The notes under the pieces were generated by a model, which saw nothing but the letters and a program-made list of their open reading frames with translations, was not told the origin of the DNA and did not search any database. This document shows positions 9,519 through 17,719 of a DNA stretch of 64,000 bases, piece after piece. Source of the DNA: UBA11606 sp964504305 (GTDB taxonomy: Bacteria; Actinomycetota; Acidimicrobiia; Acidimicrobiales; Aldehydirespiratoraceae); NCBI GenBank assembly GCA_964504305.1, contig CAZDEB010000002.1:356899-420898 (forward strand), in the 5' to 3' direction. Both the position numbers and the translations under genes were made by a program. Every line of letters starts with the position of its first letter. Positions within the stretch are counted from its first letter, which is position 1.

Positions 9519-9579
9519 CGCGCTTGTCTACCGGCCGCGTCGATGCAACTAACTACTCGCCGCGAACTATTTTGTTCCG

Positions 9580-10359
9580 ATGCTCAGACGATTCTCTCTC
9601 GCGCGTTTCTCTCGCGGCGTCGGAGTGGCGCTCGCGTTGTCGGTGTTCGCCGTGGCTTGCGGGACCGACACCAACCCCGCCCTCGATCAGCCCGACCCCT
9701 CAGCCCAACAGGCGTTCACGCCCGGCGATGTCAGCCTCGACACAGTGGTGGTCGACGGAATCTCGCTCGAAATCGCGGTCATCGTCCCGCCCGGTTTCTC
9801 TACCGGAGACTCGGCCCCGGTGCTATTGGCTCTGCCGCCCGGCGGACAGAGCACGAGTTTGGTCCTCAGCACAATGCAGGACATCTACCTGACCCAGGCC
9901 AGCGAGCGGGGTTGGGTGGTTGTGAGTCCGGCCGCGCCCGCCGGCGTCAAGTTCTTCGAAGGGTCCGAGACGTTGATTCCAGGTTTGCTCGACTACGTGT
10001 CTAGTTGGGTTGAGCCCGAGGGCGGCAAGTTCCATCTCGCCGGTATCAGCAACGGTGGCATCAGTTCGTTCCGGGTCGCCACGCAGAACCCCCACCGCTT
10101 CGCGTCGGTGGTGGTGTTCCCGGGATTTGCATCCTCTGAGGCCGACATCAGCGGCCTGGATGTGCTCGCCGAAATACCGGTTCGGCTGTTCGTTGGAGGT
10201 ATGGACACCGCCTGGATCCCGCGAATGCAACAGACCGAGCAAACCCTGCGTGGGTTCGGTGGCGACGTGCTGCTCGAGACATTCCCGGGCGAAGGGCACA
10301 TCATCGGCGCATTGAACGACGGGATCCGGGTCTTCGACGAACTCGACGCGGCTCGTTGA
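9580..10359 (+). CDS. Exported lipoprotein alpha/beta hydrolase
   Basis: 259-residue predicted lipoprotein. A basic N-terminus and hydrophobic segment end in a lipobox with Cys27. The mature domain is an esterase/polyhydroxybutyrate depolymerase-like alpha/beta hydrolase with nucleophile elbow GISNGG (Ser157), probable acid D209 in GGMDTAW and His240 in GEGHIIG. Anchored outside the membrane, it could act on esters or small polymers; specificity cannot be read from sequence. Confidence 0.82.
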   Translation: MLRRFSLARFSRGVGVALALSVFAVACGTDTNPALDQPDPSAQQAFTPGDVSLDTVVVDGISLEIAVIVPPGFSTGDSAPVLLALPPGGQSTSLVLSTMQDIYLTQASERGWVVVSPAAPAGVKFFEGSETLIPGLLDYVSSWVEPEGGKFHLAGISNGGISSFRVATQNPHRFASVVVFPGFASSEADISGLDVLAEIPVRLFVGGMDTAWIPRMQQTEQTLRGFGGDVLLETFPGEGHIIGALNDGIRVFDELDAAR

Positions 10360-10432
10360 CGACACCGATCAGCAAAGCTGCTTTCTCTTGAAACGCTGGG
10401 TCGTCTTGGTCGCTGGCTAGAGTGCGCCGAAC

Positions 10433-12037
10433 ATGTCGATGTTGTCAGATCATCAGGTCGAGGGGGTCGACGCTCTGGAGCAACTCCGCCGCGTGCGCCG
10501 TCACCGCGGCCAACAAGATGCCAACCCCTTCGACTCCTTCTACCGCTTGTACGTAACCGGGCTCGGCGGACTCTTCGGGTTCTATTTGGCACTCGGGCTG
10601 GTCGATGAAGTCGAGGTCGGCCAAGGCGGCATCGACTGGGCGGCGACCAACAGTGGCCGATGGGTTGCCTTGGTAGCAGCAGTGGCTCTGGCCGTCGGCG
10701 CGCGTTCGGGGGCCAACGGCGGGCCGCTCGCCATCGACGACCTCGAACTGCACCACGTGCTCCTCTCGCCGATCTCTCGCAAGATCTCCTTGCGGCTGCC
10801 AGCGTTTCGAATGATTGCGCTGAGTGCCGGTATCGGCGTCGTTTTGGGTGCCGCGGCCGGCGAACTAGCGTCTCGGCAGCTCCCCGGGCGCCAAGCAGCG
10901 TGGGTGTTGTCAGGGCTCCTTGTCGCGGCACTTGTTGCGGTGTCGGCGGTGGGCGCCGCATTCGTAACCTCGGGCGCAAACTGGTCGCGTCGGTGGGTCA
11001 TGGCGGGGTCTCTCGTTCTACCCACGTGGGCGGTCGTCGACCTCGTGTTGGCACGGACCACCTCGCCAACTTCGGGCTTCGGGTTCGTTGCCATGCTGCC
11101 CTTCGACACGAACCCTCTCGCGCTGACCGCAGTCGCAGTTTCCGTGCTGTTGGTCGGGCTCGGCTGGCGCTGGCGCGGCTCGATTTCGATGGAACGGGCC
11201 CATCACCGATCACGACTCGTCGCCCAAATCAGATTCGCTTTCGCCCAACAAGACATTCGGTCGCTTCTGTTGCTTCGTCGCCAACTGGGCTTCGAAACAC
11301 CAAGATCTCGGCCTTGGTTCACCATCAAGGGCGGCGGCCGAATCGAGCAGCGAGTGCCCGTCCTTGTACGCGACGCCCGTAGCTACGCCCGTTGGCCTTT
11401 GGCGCGTGCTACCAGGGTCGCGCTGCTGATGGTCGTTGCCGGCCTGTCGCTCGGGGCGATGTGGCGTGGCACAACCGCACTCATCGTGGTTGCCGCCATC
11501 GCCATCTATCTCGCCGCCATCGAAACCATCGAGCCGCTGAGCCAAGAACTCGACCATCCGGGGATGCTCGAACTCATCCCGATCGTCGCCGGTCGGGTCG
11601 TGCTGATGCACGTGTTGAGCGGCATTCTTGCGATGACGGTGGTGTGGTTGGGCATCGGAGGCATAGCGGCGCTGGCCTCGCTCGACTGGCAAATTAGCGC
11701 CGCGGTCTCCATCGCGGCGCTACCGGCGGCGTCGGCCGCGGTCGCCGCGGCCGCTCTCAGTATCCGACGTTTCGATTCCCCCTCGATGACCATGCCCGAA
11801 GAGGTAGAGGGTCCGAGAATGATCCTGCGCCTACTGTGGCCGCCGGCGCTGACCCTCTTCGGCACAATTCCGGTCCTGGTAGCGCGCAACGCCGCTCAAC
11901 GAGGCGACTCGGTAATCCCGCCGGCCATAAATCTCACGGTGATCGTTGCCATCGTGGCGGCCATCGCTGTCAGTTGGATTCGATTCCGCGACGAAGTCAT
12001 CAGCGCAACTGCCAACTTCAATCCTGAGGCCCCATGA
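10433..12037 (+). CDS. Multi-spanning membrane protein, probable ABC exporter permease
   Basis: 534-residue integral membrane protein with a soluble N-terminus (about 1-45) and roughly ten or more hydrophobic segments, including stretches near 47-60, 75-87, 130-145, 160-180 and a cluster after 320. It has no recognised catalytic motif. The last four bases overlap the start of the adjacent ABC ATPase gene (ATGA), so the two proteins almost certainly form one transporter. It resembles a family of large actinobacterial ABC permeases without assigned substrate (possibly DUF6297, not certain). Confidence 0.78.
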   Translation: MSMLSDHQVEGVDALEQLRRVRRHRGQQDANPFDSFYRLYVTGLGGLFGFYLALGLVDEVEVGQGGIDWAATNSGRWVALVAAVALAVGARSGANGGPLAIDDLELHHVLLSPISRKISLRLPAFRMIALSAGIGVVLGAAAGELASRQLPGRQAAWVLSGLLVAALVAVSAVGAAFVTSGANWSRRWVMAGSLVLPTWAVVDLVLARTTSPTSGFGFVAMLPFDTNPLALTAVAVSVLLVGLGWRWRGSISMERAHHRSRLVAQIRFAFAQQDIRSLLLLRRQLGFETPRSRPWFTIKGGGRIEQRVPVLVRDARSYARWPLARATRVALLMVVAGLSLGAMWRGTTALIVVAAIAIYLAAIETIEPLSQELDHPGMLELIPIVAGRVVLMHVLSGILAMTVVWLGIGGIAALASLDWQISAAVSIAALPAASAAVAAAALSIRRFDSPSMTMPEEVEGPRMILRLLWPPALTLFGTIPVLVARNAAQRGDSVIPPAINLTVIVAIVAAIAVSWIRFRDEVISATANFNPEAP

Positions 12038-12714
12038 GCACACCGAAGAAGCCCCGCCCCCCTCTACGGTTCTCCAAGATCGCCAAGAATCACGGTGATG
12101 TCCGGGCCGTCGGGCCCGTCAGCTTTACCGTCAACGCTGGGGAGTCAGTTGCCCTTGTTGGCCACAACGGTTCGGGCAAGTCAACGCTCTTGGCCATCGC
12201 CGCGGGCGTGCTCGACCCCTCCGAAGGCAACATGAAAGTCAACGGGATCGATGCTGGCGAGCCCGCGGCGCGGGCCGCGGTCTCCTATATCCGTGACCAT
12301 CCGGTGTTGTACGAGGACCTCACCGTTCGAGAGCATCTCGACTATTTGTCGCGCCTTCATGGTTCCACTCCCGAGGCCCACAATGCCGACGAATTGCTAA
12401 ATCGTCTCGGCCTTGGTGGTCGGGCCGACGACCTACCGTCAACGTTTAGTCGGGGTCTTCGACAAAAAGCGGCGATCGCGGTTGCGCTCTGCCGACCGTT
12501 CGCCACTCTGCTCATCGACGAGCCGTTCTCGGGACTCGACGACGCCGGCCAGCGAGCCCTGCTCGAACTCATCGACGAGATAAGAGCCGAAGGCGGATCG
12601 GTGCTCGTTGCGACTCACGACCAAGGGGCGCTCAAACGTTTTGATCGTGCTGTCGTGTTGTCCGAAGGCGAACTCGTGTTTGATGGTGCCGTGGCCGACG
12701 TCCCGACGCACTAG
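12034..12714 (+). CDS. ABC transporter ATP-binding protein
   Basis: 226-residue ATPase subunit. Walker A GHNGSGKST at 43-51, a degenerate signature FSRGLRQK in place of LSGGQ, Walker B TLLIDEPFSGLD and H-loop VATHD. The signature variation and short length fit CcmA-like exporters rather than importers. It overlaps the permease gene by four bases and is followed 12 bp later by kup. Confidence 0.93.
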   Translation: MSTPKKPRPPLRFSKIAKNHGDVRAVGPVSFTVNAGESVALVGHNGSGKSTLLAIAAGVLDPSEGNMKVNGIDAGEPAARAAVSYIRDHPVLYEDLTVREHLDYLSRLHGSTPEAHNADELLNRLGLGGRADDLPSTFSRGLRQKAAIAVALCRPFATLLIDEPFSGLDDAGQRALLELIDEIRAEGGSVLVATHDQGALKRFDRAVVLSEGELVFDGAVADVPTH

Positions 12715-12726
12715 GAACCCCAGCTC

Positions 12727-14598
12727 ATGACCGCAACGGTTTTCAACAAGAAGTCAGCTGCGACCGCCCTCGGGGCACTGGGCGTCGTGTACGGAGATAT
12801 CGGCACCAGCCCCCTCTATGCCCTGCGCGAGTCGTTAGCCGGAGAGCACGATCTGGCGGTGTCAGAAGCCAACGTCATCGGCATCTTGTCGCTGATTGTG
12901 TGGTCGCTGCTGATCGTAGTAACGCTCAAATACTTGGTTGTCGTGATGCGGGCCGACAACGAGGGCGAGGGAGGCATCTTGGCGCTCTCGGCCCTGATCG
13001 TCGACCGCGGTGGCGCCCGCCGCCGAGCCGGACTCATCATGCTGGCCCTTTTCGGTACCGCTCTGTTGTACGGCGACGGCATGATCACCCCCGCCATTTC
13101 GGTTCTCGCGGCCGTCGAAGGCATCGAGGTCGCGGCCCCATCCGTTCATGCCTGGATCAAGCCGATCGCGGCACTGATTCTCGTTCTCTTGTTTGCGGTA
13201 CAACACCGCGGCACCGGCGTTATCGGCCGATTTTTTGGCCCGATAATGGTCATGTGGTTCAGCAGCCTGGCGTTGCTGGGGGTCGCCGAAATGCGCCACG
13301 AGCCGGGCGTGGCGAAGGCCCTCAACCCGATCTGGGCGATCCGATTCTTTATCGACAACGGCGGTCGCGGATTCCTGGTGCTCGGATCGGTATTTCTCGT
13401 GGTGACCGGCGGCGAAGCGCTATACGCCGACATGGGCCATTTCGGACGTCGCTCGATCCAGACCGTATGGTACGGCTTGGTCCTGCCATCTCTGATCCTC
13501 AACTACTTCGGGCAGGGCGCGCTGCTTCTTCAGGACCCCACCGCCATCGAGAACCCGTTCTTCCTGCTAGCGCCCGGGTGGGCCGAATGGCCGCTGACCG
13601 TGCTGGCCACCATGGCAACCGTGATTGCCTCACAGGCCCTCATCACCGGAGCGTTTTCGCTCACTGTGCAGGCAATCCACCTCGACTATCTGCCTCGTCT
13701 CCACACGGTGCAAACATCTGACGAGGACCGGGGCCACGTCTATGTGCCGGCCGTCAACTGGTTCCTTCTGGCCGCATGTCTCATCCTCGTGTTCGCGTTC
13801 GGAACTTCGAGCCGCCTTGCCGCGGCCTACGGCGTAGCCGTGACTCTCACCATGGTCGTCACAACCTTGTTGGTCGGCCACGTCGCTTATCACCGATGGG
13901 GTTGGTCGGCCCCCGCCGTGGTTGCGATCACTTGGCCGCTCCTGGTAGTCGATGCAGCATTTGCAGGCGCCAACATCTTCAAGATCCCGGCTGGTGGTTG
14001 GTTCCCGCTGCTTGTCGGGTTGCTGGGATTCACCGTATTTACAACATGGCGTACAGGCCGTCGGCTCCTGTCGGCCAGACTCGAACGACAAACCCTGTCG
14101 ATTGCGGACTTCGTCGCCAGTTTGGGCAAGAACCCCCCACAACGACACCTCGGTACCGGCGTGTACCTGCATCGCAGCCCCGACAGGGTGCCGCCGGTGC
14201 TGTTGGCCAATCTCCGTTTCAACGAGACGCTGCACGAGCAAGTCGTGATTTTGTCAATCACGTCCACCAACGAGCCCACCGTCGCCCCGGCTGCTCGCGC
14301 CAAGTTCGTGCATCACAAATTGGGCTTTCACCAACTCGAACTGCGCTACGGGTTCGCCGATACACCGAACGTGTCGCACGACTTGGCCCAACTAGTCGAC
14401 GCAAAGGTCTCGTTCGAGCCCGACATCACCACCTTCTTCCTTGGCCGAGAACGTATCGACGTCACCGACCGCCCCGGGATGATGGAGTGGCGAGAGCACC
14501 TGTTCGCCTTCCTTCACCGCAACGCCGCCGACCCGGCCCAACATTTCCGCATCCCCCGCGAACGAACGGTCGATATCGGAAGCCACATCGACATCTAA
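12727..14598 (+). CDS. kup: Kup-type potassium uptake transporter
   Basis: 623-residue KUP/HAK/KT potassium-proton symporter. The signature GVVYGDIGTSPLYALRES is at residues 19-36; it is followed by about 12 membrane segments and a C-terminal cytosolic domain (about 470-623), the normal layout and length. It lies 12 bp after the ABC ATPase gene, possibly in one transcript. A palindromic intergenic repeat begins 3 bp after its stop codon and probably marks the transcript end. Confidence 0.96.
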   Translation: MTATVFNKKSAATALGALGVVYGDIGTSPLYALRESLAGEHDLAVSEANVIGILSLIVWSLLIVVTLKYLVVVMRADNEGEGGILALSALIVDRGGARRRAGLIMLALFGTALLYGDGMITPAISVLAAVEGIEVAAPSVHAWIKPIAALILVLLFAVQHRGTGVIGRFFGPIMVMWFSSLALLGVAEMRHEPGVAKALNPIWAIRFFIDNGGRGFLVLGSVFLVVTGGEALYADMGHFGRRSIQTVWYGLVLPSLILNYFGQGALLLQDPTAIENPFFLLAPGWAEWPLTVLATMATVIASQALITGAFSLTVQAIHLDYLPRLHTVQTSDEDRGHVYVPAVNWFLLAACLILVFAFGTSSRLAAAYGVAVTLTMVVTTLLVGHVAYHRWGWSAPAVVAITWPLLVVDAAFAGANIFKIPAGGWFPLLVGLLGFTVFTTWRTGRRLLSARLERQTLSIADFVASLGKNPPQRHLGTGVYLHRSPDRVPPVLLANLRFNETLHEQVVILSITSTNEPTVAPAARAKFVHHKLGFHQLELRYGFADTPNVSHDLAQLVDAKVSFEPDITTFFLGRERIDVTDRPGMMEWREHLFAFLHRNAADPAQHFRIPRERTVDIGSHIDI

Positions 14599-14600
14599 CC

Positions 14601-14653
14601 CGCTTCTCTGAGCCCTCCGGACCGCCAGAGGCGTCCGAAGGCTCAGAGATGCG
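14601..14653. repeat. Intergenic palindromic repeat, copy 1
   Basis: Imperfect palindrome after kup. A perfect 10-bp stem pairs TCTCTGAGCC (14605-14614) with its complement (14640-14649); CGC/GCG pairs extend it outward, and CGGAC/GTCCG (14618-14622 / 14633-14637) makes an inner hairpin. It shares outer arms and the central GGACCG with copies at 16425 and 42660. There is no U-run, so it would be an atypical terminator; it may be a REP-like element. Confidence 0.75.
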
Positions 14654-14727
14654 TGAGAAGGATGCGGGGAAGCATGCGCGGACCAGGCGGGTTGTCGTTT
14701 CATGATTACGTGGGCAGACGCTGACCG

Positions 14728-15555
14728 ATGACCACCGCATTCGTGCTGTCTGGGGGCGCAAGCCTCGGCTCTATCCAGGTGGGCATGGCAATGGCGCTCG
14801 AAGACGCCGAGATCAGACCCGACATGGTTGTTGGTACTTCGGTAGGCGCAATCAACGGGGCTTGGATAGCCGGCGAAAAGCCAGCCCGCGATTTGGCCGA
14901 AGTTTGGGGCCAACTGCATCGCCGCGACTTGTTTCCGTTTACCCCGATCGGCGGGTTGAGAGGGATCCTGGGGCGGCGTGACCATTTCGTTAGTAATCGC
15001 GGCTTGCACAAACTCCTGAGTCGCCACGTCGGGTTCGTAAACCTCGAAGACGCGAGGGTGCCGTTCACGGTCATCGCCACGGACGCCCAGTCCGGTGAGC
15101 AAAGATCGCTCTCGACAGGCCCCGCCATCCCGGCCATCATGGCCAGTGCAGCCCTCCCCGGCATTTTCCCGCCGGTCCAGATCGACGGCCGCCCTCTCAT
15201 GGACGGCGGAGTCGTCAACAACACACCCATCACGCAGGCAATCGAGGCAGGAGCCACCGAGGTGTGGGTTCTCTCTACCGGCTACTCGTGCGCGCTGGCA
15301 TCGGTGCCGTCAGGTGCGGTCGCAATGGCGCTGCATTCCGTAGCACTACTAGTGCAACAGCGACTCGTTTTAGAGACCCGAAGCCGCGAGTATCCCGTTC
15401 CGGTGCACCTGATCCCGCCACCATGTCCGATAACGGTGCCGCCAACCGATTTCAGTCAAACAACCGAATTGGTCGAACGAGGATATTCGGGGACACAACA
15501 GTGGCTGCACAACGGCCGTCCCCATGCCATGCCGCTCATCCCTCATCAGCACTAA
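14728..15555 (+). CDS. Patatin-like phospholipase
   Basis: 275-residue lipid acyl hydrolase with a Ser-Asp dyad: oxyanion loop GGASLG (9-14), nucleophile motif GTSVG (Ser38) and DGG (Asp159 in MDGGVVNN). Length and motif order match short bacterial patatins. No signal peptide is evident. The formate/nitrite transporter gene follows after 26 bp. Confidence 0.93.
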   Translation: MTTAFVLSGGASLGSIQVGMAMALEDAEIRPDMVVGTSVGAINGAWIAGEKPARDLAEVWGQLHRRDLFPFTPIGGLRGILGRRDHFVSNRGLHKLLSRHVGFVNLEDARVPFTVIATDAQSGEQRSLSTGPAIPAIMASAALPGIFPPVQIDGRPLMDGGVVNNTPITQAIEAGATEVWVLSTGYSCALASVPSGAVAMALHSVALLVQQRLVLETRSREYPVPVHLIPPPCPITVPPTDFSQTTELVERGYSGTQQWLHNGRPHAMPLIPHQH

Positions 15556-15581
15556 CCCAGACCCGCCAACACAAGATTGCA

Positions 15582-16442
15582 ATGATGACCCCCAAAGACC
15601 CAGAACCGGCCATGCCCGACGCTCCACGCGCTCAATACCTAGCGCCCGATGTCGTACTCGTTGAAATGGCCGAAGCCGGCGCCAAACGGGCGGCATCACT
15701 TTCGATCGGTCAAGTGTTGATCCTGAGCACTATGGCTGGAGGGTTTATAACGATCGGCGCTCTCTTCAGCACCCTCCTCGCCGCCGGCACCGACAACGAG
15801 GGCGTTAAGCGCCTATTGGAGGGGTTCGGATTCTCGACCGGTTTCTTCCTGGTGGTCTTGAGCGGAGCGCTGCTGTTCACGGAGGCCAACGTCGAGCTAC
15901 CGGCCACGCTCATGAGCGGCGATGGACCGGCCATCCGGTCATCGATTCTGCGGCTATGGGTGTTAGCCGCCGTGGGCAACATGGTTGGATCGTTTGTAGT
16001 CGGATCGGCAATCCACTACACACAGACCTACGGAGCCGGTTACGAGGAGGTCTTGGCCGAGGTAGTCGACACCAAGTTGCGATATCAAACGATCGGCGGG
16101 GTCGATGGCTTCACTCGAGCGATCGTTTCGGGCATGTTCGGCAACTGGCTTGTCGGAATGGCCGCGTTCTTATCCACGATGGGACGCACGATTATTGGCA
16201 AGTACATCCCGGTGCTCGTCACCGTGATGGCCTTCGTCGCCGGTGGGTTTCTTCACAGCCCGGCAAACATGGCGTACTTCTCGCTCATCCAACCAAGCGG
16301 CAACGGCCCCGGCTGGGCCGACGCGCTCACCTGGGGGATTCTACCTGCCGCGATTGGCAACATTTTGGGGGCCTTCTTGCTGGTAGCCCTCCCATTTGCG
16401 GTGGTGAGCGGCCACCACCGCCCCTCTCCCCCGCTTCTCTGA
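15582..16442 (+). CDS. Formate/nitrite transporter family channel
   Basis: FNT-family membrane channel of 286 residues with six predicted helices. Family landmarks: MAGGFITIGALF, the LFTEANVELP segment, NWLVGMAAFLS, GRTIIGK and GGFLHSPANM, which includes the conserved pore His. FNT members move formate, nitrite, hydrosulfide or related anions; which one is not clear. The start may be any of the ATGs at 15582, 15585 or 15612. The last codons lie inside the left arm of the palindromic repeat at 16425, so the repeat encodes the C-terminal SPPLL. Confidence 0.9.
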   Translation: MMTPKDPEPAMPDAPRAQYLAPDVVLVEMAEAGAKRAASLSIGQVLILSTMAGGFITIGALFSTLLAAGTDNEGVKRLLEGFGFSTGFFLVVLSGALLFTEANVELPATLMSGDGPAIRSSILRLWVLAAVGNMVGSFVVGSAIHYTQTYGAGYEEVLAEVVDTKLRYQTIGGVDGFTRAIVSGMFGNWLVGMAAFLSTMGRTIIGKYIPVLVTVMAFVAGGFLHSPANMAYFSLIQPSGNGPGWADALTWGILPAAIGNILGAFLLVALPFAVVSGHHRPSPPLL

Positions 16443-16491
16443 GCGCTCAGGACCGTCTGACGGTCCGTGTCGCTCAGAGATGCGGGGGAGG
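16425..16491. repeat. Intergenic palindromic repeat, copy 2
   Basis: Longest copy of the family. TCTCTGAGCG (16436-16445) pairs perfectly with CGCTCAGAGA (16471-16480), and after one mismatch a further ten or so positions pair (TCTCCCCCGC with GCGGGGGAGG). An inner 7-bp hairpin, GGACCGT / ACGGTCC around CTG, lies at 16450-16466. It sits between convergent genes, overlaps the 3' end of the FNT gene, and could serve as a bidirectional terminator. Confidence 0.8.
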
Positions 16492-16506
16492 TCTGTGGGG
16501 TGGGGG

Positions 16507-17697
16507 TTAGTGGTTGAAGGCGTCGCCGATGGTGGCGGCGGCCGCGGCTACGCCGGAACCGCCGATTGGAGCCGCCATCGACACCAAACCTGCTTCGATC
16601 GTTGCGAGGGTCCCAAGGATCATCGGCGCGTTCAGCCAACCCATGTGACCAATCCGAAACGAGTTGTCGGGGGCGTCAGAGATCCCAATCCCGAGAGTAA
16701 GCCCACCGAGCGATTCGCAACGACGGCGAAGCTCGGCTGCGTCGATCGCACCGGTTAGGACGGTGGTGACGGCGTTGGAGCGGTGATCGACGCTCGAAAT
16801 ATTGAGCCTCATCCCGCCGGGTGTCGACCAGGCGTCGACCGCAGCTCTAACCCCATCAGCAAGAGCCTGATGGCGAGCCCACACCTGCTCGAGACCGCCT
16901 TCCTCGTCGATGAGGTCGAGCGCTTCGGACAACGCATGAATATGAGCTACCGGCGGAGTCCCGGCAAAAATCTCGTAGAACTTGTCGGGATCGGTACGAC
17001 TCTCCCAGTCGAGATAACCAGCACGAACCGCGTCGAGGTCCATGGCCTCGAGCGCACGTGGTCCGGCCCAGACGAGGCCCAGGCCCGGTGGGCACATCAG
17101 ACCTTTCTGAGACGCGCCAACCACCAAATCGACGCCCCACGCGTCCATCTCGAAACGATCGGTGCCCAACGATGCGATGCAATCAACCATGAGCAGGGCC
17201 GGATGCCCAAGCTCGTCAAGCGTTGCTCGGATCGCGGGGATGTCGTTGCGAACCGAACTGCTGGTGTCGGTGTGCGAGACAAGCAATGCCGATATCGAGT
17301 GGGATTGGTCGTCCACGAGTCGAGCTCGCAACGCCACCATGTCGACCGGGTTCGAGAAGTCGCCCGGCAACACGTCCAACTCGGCTCCCGCGAGACTGGC
17401 GTATTCGCCCCACAACACCGCGAAGCGACCAGACTCAAGAGCCAAGACCTTGTCGCCGGGGTGCACGGTGTTGGCGATTGCCATCTGCCAGGCCCCGTGG
17501 CCGTTGGAGGCGAGAATGAAGGCTTTTCCGTCGGTCCTGGCAATGGCCGGCAGTCGCCGCAACACATCGAAGCTGAGATCGACTAGATACCCCTCGTAAA
17601 TGTTTGGCATCGGCCGAGCCAACGCCGCCCTGACGCGGTCGGGAAGAATCGATGGCCCGGGGATCGCGACCATGGGGGTGCCCTGATTGAGCTTCAT
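16507..17697 (-). CDS. Class V aminotransferase, alanine/serine-glyoxylate type
   Basis: 396-residue PLP enzyme of the alanine-glyoxylate / serine-glyoxylate aminotransferase group. Seen: N-terminal PGPSILPDRVR, PLP-phosphate region ASNGHGAW, the cofactor Asp in MVDCIASLG (D172), Schiff-base lysine K198 in GASQKGLM, and C-terminal FRIGHMGW. I chose the ATG at 17697 because the upstream ATG at 17727 would overlap the divergent gene. Only 22 bp separate this start from that of the LDI selenoprotein. Likely role: transfer between an amino acid and glyoxylate or another 2-oxoacid. Confidence 0.88.
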   Translation of the reverse strand: MKLNQGTPMVAIPGPSILPDRVRAALARPMPNIYEGYLVDLSFDVLRRLPAIARTDGKAFILASNGHGAWQMAIANTVHPGDKVLALESGRFAVLWGEYASLAGAELDVLPGDFSNPVDMVALRARLVDDQSHSISALLVSHTDTSSSVRNDIPAIRATLDELGHPALLMVDCIASLGTDRFEMDAWGVDLVVGASQKGLMCPPGLGLVWAGPRALEAMDLDAVRAGYLDWESRTDPDKFYEIFAGTPPVAHIHALSEALDLIDEEGGLEQVWARHQALADGVRAAVDAWSTPGGMRLNISSVDHRSNAVTTVLTGAIDAAELRRRCESLGGLTLGIGISDAPDNSFRIGHMGWLNAPMILGTLATIEAGLVSMAAPIGGSGVAAAAATIGDAFNH

Positions 17698-17719
17698 CGT
17701 CGAACCGTAGCGAAGTACC